A stretch of DNA of 64,000 nt from Clostridiales bacterium (GCA_027318915.1 DAHVOH010000003.1:1-64000), one strand, 5' to 3'. Numbered from the stretch's first letter, positions 16,534 through 24,988 are shown. Translations and numbers: made by a program. The notes: generated from the sequence alone by a model not told the origin.

Positions 16534-16617
16534 GGGCGCGTCCGACCGGTCGGAGCCCCGGCCATACCCGGTTCTGGGGTGGCGGCCCTCCTCATAGGGT
16601 GATGGCGGGGTCTCAAA

Positions 16618-16965
16618 ATGAACGTGGCAGCCACCTTGCGCGGAACGCTGGCCGGAGCGTTCGTGGCTGCGCTCCTGGCGCTCACCGTCGCGCTGCTGGT
16701 CTACCACACCACAACGCCACCGGCGACCGTGCGGTGGGTGTTGCGGGCACTGGGTCTGGCGGTCAGTTTCACCGCCGGTTGGACGGCCGGCCGGACGGCC
16801 CCCGGTGGTGCCGTCCTGCAGGGCGCGCTGGCGGCGTTGGCGGTGACGGTCCTGGGCAATCTGGCCGCCAGCTGGGGCGGTTGGCCCGTCGGCGCGCTCT
16901 GGTCGTCGCTGCTGACCGCCGCCGTGCTGGGGGCAGCCGGCGGCCTGACCGCCGCCCTGTGCTGA
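16618..16965 (+). CDS. Membrane protein of the TIGR04086 type
   Basis: A 115-residue protein with four hydrophobic segments (about 10-30, 40-57, 66-84 and 90-112) separated by short, weakly charged loops. The size, the Gly-rich third and fourth segments and the helix pattern fit the TIGR04086/YrzE family of Firmicutes, whose role is unknown. The ATG follows GGCGGGG. It converges on the SASP gene with 21 nt between. Confidence 0.65.
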   Translation: MNVAATLRGTLAGAFVAALLALTVALLVYHTTTPPATVRWVLRALGLAVSFTAGWTAGRTAPGGAVLQGALAALAVTVLGNLAASWGGWPVGALWSSLLTAAVLGAAGGLTAALC

Positions 16966-16986
16966 ATCTGCCCGCCGCGGCGTCCG

Positions 16987-17217
16987 CTATAGATCCCCGG
17001 TCTGGTGCGCCATTTGTGCTTCGGCGTGGCGGATCAGCACGCGGACCATGTTGCCGCCGATGGTGCCTCCGATTCGTCCCAACTCGCGCGTCGGCAGGTC
17101 GGCCCAGCCGCGCTCCGCCACGTCGTCCAGCAATCCCAGTTCCGCCGCCACTTCGTACTTGAAGCGATCACGGACCGTGAGCGGCAGGAGATGCCGCCGG
17201 CCTTTGAGCTCCCCCAT
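16987..17217 (-). CDS. Alpha/beta-type small acid-soluble spore protein
   Basis: A second SASP of 76 residues on the opposite strand. It contains FKYEVAAELGL (helix with the GPR cleavage point) and ERGWADLPTRELGRIGG followed by GGNMVRVLIRHAE. The second block has two GG turns (GRIGGTIGG) instead of the single GSVGG of Bacillus. The product of the plus-strand SASP gene shares the pattern ERGWA..(T/P)TR..GRIGG, so the two are paralogues. AAAGGCGGGTGA precedes the ATG by about 6 nt. A perfect sigma-G promoter lies upstream. Confidence 0.88.
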   Translation of the reverse strand: MGELKGRRHLLPLTVRDRFKYEVAAELGLLDDVAERGWADLPTRELGRIGGTIGGNMVRVLIRHAEAQMAHQTGDL

Positions 17218-17292
17218 CTGTCGTCACCCGCCTTTCGCATCGACTGCCGATTCCAAGGGCCGCGGGGCGGCACTCGCTTCGCCGACACGCCT

Positions 17293-17321
17293 TAGCATGG
17301 GCCGTCTCGCAACCGGCATGC
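17293..17321 (-). promoter_or_regulatory. Predicted sigma-G promoter of the minus-strand SASP gene
   Basis: On the minus strand GCATG (17321-17317), a 17-nt spacer and CATGCTA (17299-17293) fit GHATR-N17-CATNHTA without a mismatch at the fixed positions. The start site would be near 17286, giving a leader of about 70 nt to the ATG at 17217. Confidence 0.78.
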
Positions 17322-17352
17322 TGCCCGCCCGCTGGCAGACCGACCCTGGACA

Positions 17353-17381
17353 TGGACGCCCACGCCCGAAAGCTTGATAAT
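17353..17381 (+). promoter_or_regulatory. Possible sigma-A promoter before the YpmA-like gene
   Basis: TGGACG (17353-17358), a 17-nt spacer and GATAAT (17376-17381). The -10 matches five of six bases, the -35 four of six. The following ATG is at 17400, so the leader would be about 12 nt. Confidence 0.4.
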
Positions 17382-17399
17382 GACGCCGGGAGGATGCCA

Positions 17400-17603
17400 A
17401 TGCCGGTGCGTGCGGACCATGATCGCCTGAAACTGCTGGGCAAACGGCTGTTCGAGACCTTCGACCCGGCCGTGGTCGTGACCTACTTGAATCAAACCCT
17501 GAAGGGACAGGGATTGACCTTCGGGCTGCGCCGCATTGACAATCATTATGAGCTCGCCATTTACGAGACGGGCGGGGTCGTGAACGACGATGGCGCTGAC
17601 TAA
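17400..17603 (+). CDS. YpmA/DUF4264-like small protein
   Basis: A 67-residue protein with VVTYLNQTLKGQGLTFGLRR and the end YELAIYET, the pattern of B. subtilis YpmA (DUF4264), a short conserved protein of unknown function in spore formers. ATG at 17400 lies 6 nt after GGGAGG (17388-17393); the ATG at 17394 is too close to that site. It overlaps the Nudix gene by 14 nt. Confidence 0.65.
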   Translation: MPVRADHDRLKLLGKRLFETFDPAVVVTYLNQTLKGQGLTFGLRRIDNHYELAIYETGGVVNDDGAD

Positions 17604-18024
17604 GCGGCCCCGGTTGGCGGTGGCCGCCATTGTCGGAGATGGGCAGGGTCGGTGTCTGCTGGTGCAGCGGGTCGATCCGCCGGCGGTCGGCACGTGGGCC
17701 TTTCCGGGCGGTTCGCTCGAATGGGGCGAATCGATTGCGGAGGGTGTGGCCCGCGAAGTTCGGGAGGAATGCGGCCTCACCATTCAGGCGGGCGATGTGT
17801 TGTATCTGGCCGAACTGCTCCCGCGCGGGGACGACGCGCAACAAGACCATTTCGTGATTTTGGATTTGGCCGCCTTATGGACGGCCGGGGAGCCCGAGGC
17901 CGGCAGCGACGCCGGCCGGCTGCTCTGGGTGGATGCGGCCGGCTGGCGTCAGCTGGCGCTGGCGCCCGGGATGCGCGATGCCTTGCAACATGGCGCGGTG
18001 CGACGGTTTTTGGGATGGGCGTGA
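17590..18024 (+). CDS. Nudix hydrolase
   Basis: A 144-residue Nudix protein. The box GGSLEWGESIAEGVAREVREECG holds the Gx5Ex7REUXEEXGU metal-binding helix. The N-terminus LAVAAIVGDGQGRCLLVQR and WAFPGG are typical of ADP-ribose/nucleotide-sugar or NADH-pyrophosphatase-like members. The substrate is not predictable. ATG at 17590 overlaps the YpmA-like gene, so they are co-translated. Confidence 0.88.
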   Translation: MALTKRPRLAVAAIVGDGQGRCLLVQRVDPPAVGTWAFPGGSLEWGESIAEGVAREVREECGLTIQAGDVLYLAELLPRGDDAQQDHFVILDLAALWTAGEPEAGSDAGRLLWVDAAGWRQLALAPGMRDALQHGAVRRFLGWA

Positions 18025-18084
18025 AACGATCTCGCCGTGTTCGCGGGCAGACGGGCGGACCCAAGCGCCGTGAGGGGAGGGACC

Positions 18085-19332
18085 ATGGAATCTGACGCGA
18101 TTTTGTTGAGCATGTACGACGGGCGTCCCGGGGGGCGCCAGCGGGCGGAGGCGGACCTCGTCGAGCTGGAGGCTCTGGTGCGGGCGGCGGGAGCCGGAAT
18201 AGTCGGGACGGTGCTGCAGGCGCGCGAAGCCGGCGAGGGCTTTGGATCGGGCAAAACCGAGGAAGTGGCGGAACTGGCCCGCAGCACCGGGGCCGGCATG
18301 GTCATCACGGCTTGGGAGCTGCGTCCGTCCGAGGCGCGAGCGCTGCAGCAGCGCCTTGACCTGCCGGTTTATGATCGGACGCAGGTGATTTTGGATATCT
18401 TTGCCCTGCGGGCCCACACGCGTGAGGGGCGGCTGCAGGTGGAAATGGCGCAGCTGAGCTATCTTTTGCCGCGGCTGGTCGGGCGCGGCCAAGCTTTGTC
18501 GCGCACCGGCGGCGGCATCGGAACGCGGGGGCCGGGGGAAACCCGGCTGGAGACCGATCGGCGCCGCATTCGCGCTCGCTTAAGCCGTCTCGGCCGCGAG
18601 TTGGAAGATTTAGGCCGGGAGCGCGCCGCGCGTCGGCAGCGACGGAGCCGCGGCCTGGTGCCCGTCATCGCGCTGGTCGGATACACCAACGTGGGCAAGT
18701 CGACCTTGTTTCAGGCGTTGACGGGCCATGCGACGCCCATCCGCGACCAGGTGTTCGTGACGCTCGATCCCAGCGTGCGCCGCATTTTTGTGCCGGGATT
18801 CGGATTGGCGCTGCTGGTCGACACGGTCGGGTTCGTGAGCCGTCTCCCGCACCACTTGGTGGAAGCCTTCCGTTCGACCCTGGACGAGGTGCGCGACGCG
18901 GACCTGCTGCTGCACGTCGTGGATGCCGCCTCGCCCCGCCGGCAGCTGGAGCAGGCGGCCGTGGAGGGGGAGCTCCAGCGCTTGGGCGTCGGCTCCACCC
19001 CGTCCCTGCTGGTGGAGAATCAATGGGACCGCGTTGCCCCTGAACAGGTTCCCGAGGGCCTTCCGGTGTCCGCGCGCACGGAGTGGAATCTGGATGCGCT
19101 GATGGCCGCCGTTGCGGTCCAACTGGGTCGCACACGCCCCCTGCAGCAGGTCCTGCTCCCCTGGGGGGAGCAGGAGACGCTGAACTGGATCCGGGCGGAG
19201 GGGGACGTCGTGAGCTTGATTCCGCGCGCGGACGGCGCGGGCCTCGCTCTGACCTTTCGGGCGCCCAGCTCGGTGGTGGCCCGCGTGGAACGGCGTTTGG
19301 CCGCGCTGGGACAGACTTCGGTGGGGCCGTGA
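18085..19332 (+). CDS. hflX: GTPase HflX with an altered G4 motif
   Basis: Ribosome-associated GTPase that splits stalled or hibernating 70S ribosomes. The N-terminal domain has the glycine-rich GTRGPGETRLETDRR segment. The G domain has GYTNVGKST (199-207), TLDPSVRR (G2 region) and DTVGF (G3). The G4 motif, normally NKxD, reads NQWD (312-315). The Lys of NKxD usually packs on the guanine, so the change may weaken GTP specificity. ATG at 18085 follows GGGGAGG and gives 415 residues; an upstream in-frame start at 18037 has no ribosome site. Confidence 0.92.
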   Translation: MESDAILLSMYDGRPGGRQRAEADLVELEALVRAAGAGIVGTVLQAREAGEGFGSGKTEEVAELARSTGAGMVITAWELRPSEARALQQRLDLPVYDRTQVILDIFALRAHTREGRLQVEMAQLSYLLPRLVGRGQALSRTGGGIGTRGPGETRLETDRRRIRARLSRLGRELEDLGRERAARRQRRSRGLVPVIALVGYTNVGKSTLFQALTGHATPIRDQVFVTLDPSVRRIFVPGFGLALLVDTVGFVSRLPHHLVEAFRSTLDEVRDADLLLHVVDAASPRRQLEQAAVEGELQRLGVGSTPSLLVENQWDRVAPEQVPEGLPVSARTEWNLDALMAAVAVQLGRTRPLQQVLLPWGEQETLNWIRAEGDVVSLIPRADGAGLALTFRAPSSVVARVERRLAALGQTSVGP

Positions 19333-19384
19333 CCGCGCGCTGCGCGGCCCTGGCCGCACCAGTTTCCCTGAGGAGGAGATCGCG

Positions 19385-20779
19385 ATGACGACAGCACCCC
19401 GGCGCTACTTTATCCGCACCTATGGCTGCCAGATGAACGAGCGCGACTCCGAGATCATGGCCGGAGCGCTGGAGGAGTTGGGCTACCGTCCGGCGCAGGT
19501 CGACCGCGACGCGCACTTGATCATCGTCAACACGTGCGCGGTGCGGGCGAGCGCGGAAGCCCACGCCTTTGGCTATATCGGCCAGCTCAAGGCGTTGAAG
19601 GACGAGCGTCCGGACCTGCGCATCGCGGTGTCCGGCTGCAGCGCCCAGGAACCCGGCACCGTCGCCTACCTGAAAAAACATGCCACCCACGTCGACCTGG
19701 TTTTCGGGACCCACAACCTCCATCAGCTGCCCGAGCTGCTGGAACGGGCGGACGCGGAGCAGGAGATGGTGGTGGACGTTTGGAAGTCGGCCGGTGAGGT
19801 GGCGGAACATCTCCCCTCGCGTCGCGCCGAGGGTGTCCAGGCGTTCGTCAACATCATTTATGGCTGCGACAAGTTCTGCACGTATTGCATCGTGCCCTTC
19901 ACGCGGGGCCGCGAGCGGAGCCGCACGTTGGACAGCATCGTGTCGGAAGTGCGCGGACTGACGGCCGAAGGATACGAGGACGTGACCCTGCTGGGCCAAA
20001 ACGTGAACTCCTACGGGCACGATCTGGAACCGCCGCTCGATTTGGCGGATCTGCTGCGAGCCGTGGAACGGGTGGACGGGGTGCGGTGGCTCCGCTACCT
20101 GACGAGTCATCCCAAGGACTTCAGCCAGCGTCTCATTGAAACGATCGCCGCCAGTCGAGCCATCACGCGCCATGTTCATCTCCCGGTGCAGTCGGGCAGT
20201 TCCGCCGTGCTCAAGAAGATGAACCGCAAATACACCCGCGAGGCGTACTTGGATTTGGTGGACCGTGTCCGCGCCGCCATTCCCGATGCCGCGATGACGA
20301 CCGACATCATTGTGGGCTTCCCGGGTGAGAGCGAGGAGGACTTTGCGGCGACGCTCGACTTGGTGCGCCGTGTTCAGTACGATGCCGCCTTTACGTTTAT
20401 TTTCTCCGCTCGGGAGGGCACCCCGGCCGCCCGCTGGGAGGGCCGGACGCCGGTGCCGGAGACCGTGAAGAAGGACCGCCTGAACCGGCTGATGGAGCTT
20501 CAGTACGCCATCAGCCTGGAGAAGAATCGCGCGTGGCTGGGGCGCGAGGACGTCGTGCTGGTGGAGGGCCGCAGCAAGAAGGATCCCGACGTGTTGGCCT
20601 GCCGCAACTTATCCAACAAAGTGGTGCTGGTCGCGCGCGACCCGGCGCGTGACCTGACGCATCGATTTATTCCCGTGCGCATCACCGGGGCCCGCACCTT
20701 TTTCCTCACGGCAGAGCAGGTGGGATCGCCCCTGGAACCGTTGCTGGGCCGCCGACGGGTTCCGCTGCCCATCCTTTAG
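19385..20779 (+). CDS. miaB: tRNA-2-methylthio-N6-dimethylallyladenosine synthase
   Basis: Radical-SAM methylthiotransferase that adds the 2-methylthio group to isopentenyl-A37 of tRNAs reading UNN codons. The 464-residue protein has the MTTase domain (YGCQMNERDSE, NTCAVR, SGCSAQE) and the radical-SAM cluster CDKFCTYC with Cys161, 165 and 168. A C-terminal TRAM domain (LVEGRSKKD to RITGARTFFL) is also present. GAGGAGGAG precedes the ATG. The motif set fits MiaB better than MtaB or RimO. It follows hflX by 52 nt; in other bacteria both relate to miaA and hfq. Confidence 0.95.
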   Translation: MTTAPRRYFIRTYGCQMNERDSEIMAGALEELGYRPAQVDRDAHLIIVNTCAVRASAEAHAFGYIGQLKALKDERPDLRIAVSGCSAQEPGTVAYLKKHATHVDLVFGTHNLHQLPELLERADAEQEMVVDVWKSAGEVAEHLPSRRAEGVQAFVNIIYGCDKFCTYCIVPFTRGRERSRTLDSIVSEVRGLTAEGYEDVTLLGQNVNSYGHDLEPPLDLADLLRAVERVDGVRWLRYLTSHPKDFSQRLIETIAASRAITRHVHLPVQSGSSAVLKKMNRKYTREAYLDLVDRVRAAIPDAAMTTDIIVGFPGESEEDFAATLDLVRRVQYDAAFTFIFSAREGTPAARWEGRTPVPETVKKDRLNRLMELQYAISLEKNRAWLGREDVVLVEGRSKKDPDVLACRNLSNKVVLVARDPARDLTHRFIPVRITGARTFFLTAEQVGSPLEPLLGRRRVPLPIL

Positions 20780-20825
20780 GGAGGGTCGGGCGGACAGACA
20801 GCATCCTGAGGGAGTGGGGCGCGCC

Positions 20826-21155
20826 GTGAATCTGACGCTGGGCCACGTGCTGATTGTGGCCGTGACCACCGTGGTCGGTGCCAGCCTGGGGCGGTTTATC
20901 CGCCGCCACTCGCGCCGTCTTCAGTTTTTGAACGAGGTGACCCGCGCCGCCCTGTTTCTCCTGGGCATCACCGCCGCCGTGGTTCTGGTCGCGTTGAGCC
21001 ACGCGTCATCCATCGAAAAGGCGGCCCTGGTCGGGTTTTACATCGGCGCCGTGTACGGCCTGGTGGCTTCCGAGCCGCGCCCGCCGCACGCGAGCGGAAA
21101 AGGAAAGGCCGAGGCGGGGACGGCGGCCAAATCCGGAGCCGTCGATCGGCGCTGA
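20826..21155 (+). CDS. Small membrane protein, unknown function
   Basis: About 109 residues with two predicted membrane segments (roughly 5-23 and 40-58) and a third weakly hydrophobic stretch LVGFYIGAVYGLV. The C-terminal tail is rich in Ala, Lys and Gly. GTG at 20826 lies 11 nt after GAGGGAG; GTG at 20814 is inside that site. It follows miaB by 46 nt. I cannot assign a family. Confidence 0.55.
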   Translation: MNLTLGHVLIVAVTTVVGASLGRFIRRHSRRLQFLNEVTRAALFLLGITAAVVLVALSHASSIEKAALVGFYIGAVYGLVASEPRPPHASGKGKAEAGTAAKSGAVDRR

Positions 21156-21220
21156 AGGCGAGGACCGAGCGAGCTGGTCCGGACGCGGCGCGCGGTGCTC
21201 ACCCGCGGGCGTCGAAGCGG

Positions 21221-22354
21221 TCACGCCCGTCCTTTGTGCTGGGGACTTCGATGCGGACGGGGAGGCTGACGGCGAACAGCCGCTGCCGCCGGCGGTCCGG
21301 TGACGGCTTGGGCCACCGCCGACCACCAGCGGCTGTCTTCATAACCGATGCGCCAGAATGCCACCCCGCCCAGGTGGAACGCCTGCGCGACCCGAATGCG
21401 GGCCACCGCGCCCCGGTCCGGAACAAACCAAATCACATGGCGGCTCCCGGCTCGGGTGTACGTCAGGCGCGCCTCGGCAGGCCCGGGCTGCCATTGATAG
21501 GGGCCGTAATGCCGCTGGTGCATGACCTTGAGCGGGACCGTGACCGCTGTGGTGCTGCCGACCGTCCAATCGTAGCCGTAGTCCGCGATGCCCAGGTATA
21601 GTTTGGCCGGCTGAATCCCGGCCGCCAGGGCGGTGCGCACGGCCCGCTTCACCCAGGGCAGCGGGCTCACCGGACCCGGCGCGGTGCCGTCGCCGTGCAG
21701 GTCATAGGCCATGAGCACCATGGCGTCCGTCACTTTATCCAGGGCGGCGTAGTTGTAGGCACTGGCGGCTCCGTTCAGATTGGACAGGGGAACCACCGAC
21801 ATGGAGAGGAACGCGCCCTTGGGCAGCCGGTGGCGCAATTCTCCCATGAATGCGGTCAGGTCACTCTGATCCGCGGGCTTCAGGCCCTGGAAGTCGATGT
21901 TGACTCCGGCATAGTGTCTGGTCCGCACGAGATGCGCGATATCACCGACGGCCACGGTCCTGGTCGTGGCCGCGTGGAGAAAGACGTCGGTGCCACCCGC
22001 GTTGTTGAACAACGGCACCAATCTGAGGTGCTGTCGGCGGGCCAGCTGTGCGATCGCGCCCTGCGGTTTGCTGAGGATGGCGCCGGAGGGCTCCACTTCG
22101 TACCAAAAAGGCGCCAGATCCGTCACCAGGCCCGGATGCGCACGTAAGAGCGCCAGCGGATGGGGAGGCGCGGTGTTGGACGTCTCGTCGTAGAATGCCA
22201 GCACCCGCAGGCGGGGCGCCGACGCGCGTCGCGCGGCGCCCATCCCCAGCGGCGCCGGGTTGGCCGGAGGGGGGCTGCCCGCCCCCAACCCGCCGCAGCC
22301 GGCCAGAAGACCCGTCAACAGGAGCGCCACTCCCCAAAGTCGCCGCCCGTGCAT
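21221..22354 (-). CDS. GH18-like lipoprotein with catalytic Glu replaced by Gln
   Basis: A 377-residue protein with a lipoprotein signal: the Arg-rich start is followed by a hydrophobic core and lipobox LAGC with Cys20. The mature part resembles the GH18 domain of spore cortex-lytic enzymes such as YaaH/SleL: LRVLAFYDETS, HLRLVPLFNNAG, YAGVNIDFQG, MVLMAYD and GIADYGYDW. The family motif NIDFE carries the proton-donor Glu, but here position 156 is Gln (codon CAG). Hydrolysis is therefore doubtful; glycan binding is more likely. ATG at 22354 follows a GAGGGAGGCGGG region. It has no LysM domain. Confidence 0.8.
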   Translation of the reverse strand: MHGRRLWGVALLLTGLLAGCGGLGAGSPPPANPAPLGMGAARRASAPRLRVLAFYDETSNTAPPHPLALLRAHPGLVTDLAPFWYEVEPSGAILSKPQGAIAQLARRQHLRLVPLFNNAGGTDVFLHAATTRTVAVGDIAHLVRTRHYAGVNIDFQGLKPADQSDLTAFMGELRHRLPKGAFLSMSVVPLSNLNGAASAYNYAALDKVTDAMVLMAYDLHGDGTAPGPVSPLPWVKRAVRTALAAGIQPAKLYLGIADYGYDWTVGSTTAVTVPLKVMHQRHYGPYQWQPGPAEARLTYTRAGSRHVIWFVPDRGAVARIRVAQAFHLGGVAFWRIGYEDSRWWSAVAQAVTGPPAAAAVRRQPPRPHRSPQHKGRA

Positions 22355-22514
22355 CCCGCCGCCCGCCTCCCTCGCCATCTCGTGCCGCTGGCCGCTCCAT
22401 CGTCCCGTAGTATGCCGCGCCGCCACGGTCCTCATGCTGGTGGCCCGACCCGGTTATCAAGCCCGCCGGACGCGCATACCGGTACGAGACGAACTGATGC
22501 AGAGGCGGGCGCCG

Positions 22515-23006
22515 GTGAACAAGTTTTGGGTGGGGTTCGCGGCGGGCGCGGCCCTTTCGGGCGTGAGCCTGCTGGCCGCGTGGGGTGCGACCGCCGGGAC
22601 GCCTCCCGGACTCGTCGTCTGGGTGGCGCCGCCGCGTGCCGGCACGGTCGCCCGGTGGGTGCGCCCATTGATGCCGGCCTTAATGGACGCCCTGGCCCCG
22701 CTGGTCGTGGACGCGGCGCGGCGCCAGCTGACCGCGACGCCGGTGCAGGTGGACGTGCGCGTGCATGGGCACAGCTGGCCGGTGCCCGCGGCCGATCTGC
22801 GGCCGGCCGAACACATCCTGGAGCGCTGGCTGTTGCCGGATCTGACCCGCACCCTGAAAAATCCCCGGGTCGCGCAAGCGGTCCTGACGGGCCTCACCGG
22901 CCCGCGGGTCGTCCGATCGGGGCTCATGGCGCTGGAAGGACGTCCCTGGCACGTAGTCGTCTGGCCCGGTCTCTCGTTGTGGGTGAGGCCGGAAAGCCCG
23001 CGCTGA
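22515..23006 (+). CDS. Unknown protein with N-terminal membrane anchor
   Basis: About 163 residues from GTG at 22515 (GAGGCGG just upstream); an ATG at 22497 is an alternative. Residues 5-24 (FWVGFAAGAALSGVSLLAAW) are a single membrane helix, followed by a 130-residue extracytoplasmic part without Cys. The segment VDVRVHGHSWPVPAADL is predicted strand-rich. No family recognised. It is divergent from the GH18-like lipoprotein gene. Confidence 0.5.
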   Translation: MNKFWVGFAAGAALSGVSLLAAWGATAGTPPGLVVWVAPPRAGTVARWVRPLMPALMDALAPLVVDAARRQLTATPVQVDVRVHGHSWPVPAADLRPAEHILERWLLPDLTRTLKNPRVAQAVLTGLTGPRVVRSGLMALEGRPWHVVVWPGLSLWVRPESPR

Positions 23007-23055
23007 CGCTCGGGGTCCCGGCAGGTCCCTCCGCGCGCATCGGCTGCCGTACCAG

Positions 23056-23085
23056 TTGACAGGCAAATGCCCCATCTGGCACTAT
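23056..23085 (+). promoter_or_regulatory. Possible promoter of the DUF3311/symporter pair
   Basis: A perfect -35 TTGACA (23056-23061) with the weak -10 candidate CACTAT (23080-23085) after 18 nt. The -35 is convincing; the -10 is poor, so an activator may be required. Confidence 0.4.
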
Positions 23086-23126
23086 TGGACCGGTCGTGTC
23101 TAATGTCGAAGCGGGAGGTGGAGACG

Positions 23127-23336
23127 TTGAGCGAAGGTTCGCCGTCGTCCGCGGGTCACTCGCATAAAGGGTGGCGCTGGCTTTTTCTGTTGCCGTTTGC
23201 CGCCCTGCTGTGGCCGCCGTTCTATGCGTCGGGAACACCTGTGCTCGCCGGCTTTCCCTTTTTTTACTGGTACATGCTGGTGTGGGTGGTGCTGACCGGG
23301 GTCTTGTCAGCCATTTTGTACAGTCTGGGGGCATGA
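23127..23336 (+). CDS. DUF3311 small membrane subunit of a sodium:solute symporter
   Basis: A 69-residue protein with two membrane helices. LPFAALLWPPFYASGTPVLAGFPFFYWY and the following VLTGVLSAILYSL are the DUF3311 signature. Such proteins sit just upstream of SSS-family carriers and probably act with them. TTG at 23127 is placed by GGAGGTG (23114-23120) 6 nt upstream; an ATG at 23103 has no ribosome site. The symporter starts 53 nt downstream. Confidence 0.8.
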   Translation: MSEGSPSSAGHSHKGWRWLFLLPFAALLWPPFYASGTPVLAGFPFFYWYMLVWVVLTGVLSAILYSLGA

Positions 23337-23389
23337 CTGCGGGAGATGCCGCGACGGGCGCCGACAATCTCGGGTAGGGGGCAGGGATC

Positions 23390-24937
23390 ATGAATTGGAC
23401 CGCATTCATCGTCTTTGTGATCCTGTTCTTGTTTGTGACCGTGGTCGGGTTCTGGGCAGCCTCGTGGCGCCGCGGCGACCTCACGCTCCTGAACGAATGG
23501 GCGTTGGCCGGGCGGGGCTTTGGAACGTTCATCACCTGGTTTCTGGTGGGCGGCGACCTGTACACCGCATACACCTTCATCGCCGTCCCCGCCTTGGTCT
23601 TCGGGGCGGGTGCCCTCGGCTTCTTCGCGGTGCCGTACACCATCCTGGTGTTTCCCATCATGTTCATCGTGCTGCCGCGCTTCTGGGCGGTGGCCAAGGT
23701 GCACCAGTACATCACGCCGGCCGACTTTGTGCGCGGACGGTTTGACAGCCGCGGCCTGGCGCTGGCCGTCGCGATCACGGGGATTCTGGCGACAATGCCC
23801 TATATCGCCCTGCAGCTGGTGGGCATCCAGGTGGTTCTCCAGGCGATGGGCCTCGTGGGTACCACCGGCTGGCTGCGTGACCTCCCGCTCATCATCGCGT
23901 TTGCGTTGCTGGCCGCCTACACCTACACGAGCGGGTTGCGGGCCCCGGCCACTACGGCGGTGGTCAAAGACACGCTCATCTACATCACCGTCATCGTGGC
24001 CATCATCGTGATTCCGCTCAAATTGGGAGGCTTTGGCCACATCTTCACCGCGGCCAACACCGCCTTGGCTCATGCGCCGAAGCCCGCGTCCATTCTGCTG
24101 AGCTCGAAGAGCTACCTGGCCTTCACGTCGCTGGCGGTGGGATCCGCGTTCGCGCTGCTCTTGTATCCGCACGCGATAACCGGCATTCTGGCCTCCAAGG
24201 GTCAAAACGCCATCAAACGCAACGCCGCCCTTCTGCCGCTCTATTCCATTGCCCTGACCTTGATTGCGCTGTTCGGCTACATGGCGCTGGCAGCGCACAT
24301 CCACACCAAGACCACCTCGCTGGTGGTTCCGCTGCTGTTTTTGAAGATGTTCCCCTCCTGGTTCGTCGGGTTCGCCTTTGCCGCCATCGCTGTGGGCGCC
24401 CTGGTGCCTGCCGCCATCATGTCCATCGCCGCGTCCAACCTGTTCACGCGCAACATCTACCGGGAATACTTCCGTCCGGCCGCCACAACCCAGGAAGAGG
24501 CGCGTGTGGCCAAGCTGGTGTCGCTGATTGTCAAGTTGGGCGCCGTGGTGTTTGTCGTGGCGCTGCCGCTCCAATTTGCCATCAATCTGCAGCTGCTCGG
24601 CGGCATTTGGATCCTGCAGACGCTGCCGGCCGTGATGGTGGGGCTGTACACACGATGGTTCCACCGGACGGCGCTCCTGTTGGGCTGGCTCGTGGGCATG
24701 GTGCTGGGCACCTTGATGGCCATCGCCGAAGCATTCAAAAGTTCGGTGTACCCTCTGGCCATCGGCCACCTGGTCTTGCCGGCCTATGCGGCGGTCTATG
24801 CCGTCCTGGCCAACCTCATCGTCGTCATCGTGTTCACCTGGGTGTTCAACGCGCTGCGCCTCAAGACGGGCGAGGATCACACGGCGCCGCCCGACTATCA
24901 GGACGACGAGCGCCCGGTGGTGGCCGCCGGCTCCTAG
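23390..24937 (+). CDS. Sodium:solute symporter (SSS family), monocarboxylate-permease-like
   Basis: A 515-residue membrane protein with about 13 hydrophobic helices. The start WTAFIVFVILFLFVTVVGFWAA, the segment NEWALAGRGFGTFITWFLVGGD and ITPADFVRGRFDS fit the SSS family branch of MctP-like carriers for acetate, lactate or pyruvate. The pairing with a DUF3311 gene is typical of that branch. The exact solute is unknown. ATG at 23390 with a G-rich ribosome site. A 14-bp stem downstream may end the transcript. Confidence 0.88.
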   Translation: MNWTAFIVFVILFLFVTVVGFWAASWRRGDLTLLNEWALAGRGFGTFITWFLVGGDLYTAYTFIAVPALVFGAGALGFFAVPYTILVFPIMFIVLPRFWAVAKVHQYITPADFVRGRFDSRGLALAVAITGILATMPYIALQLVGIQVVLQAMGLVGTTGWLRDLPLIIAFALLAAYTYTSGLRAPATTAVVKDTLIYITVIVAIIVIPLKLGGFGHIFTAANTALAHAPKPASILLSSKSYLAFTSLAVGSAFALLLYPHAITGILASKGQNAIKRNAALLPLYSIALTLIALFGYMALAAHIHTKTTSLVVPLLFLKMFPSWFVGFAFAAIAVGALVPAAIMSIAASNLFTRNIYREYFRPAATTQEEARVAKLVSLIVKLGAVVFVVALPLQFAINLQLLGGIWILQTLPAVMVGLYTRWFHRTALLLGWLVGMVLGTLMAIAEAFKSSVYPLAIGHLVLPAYAAVYAVLANLIVVIVFTWVFNALRLKTGEDHTAPPDYQDDERPVVAAGS

Positions 24938-24988
24938 CCGGTATCCGGCCCGCGTGCGGAGCGTGCCTCGCCAGACGCCTCGGCAGCA

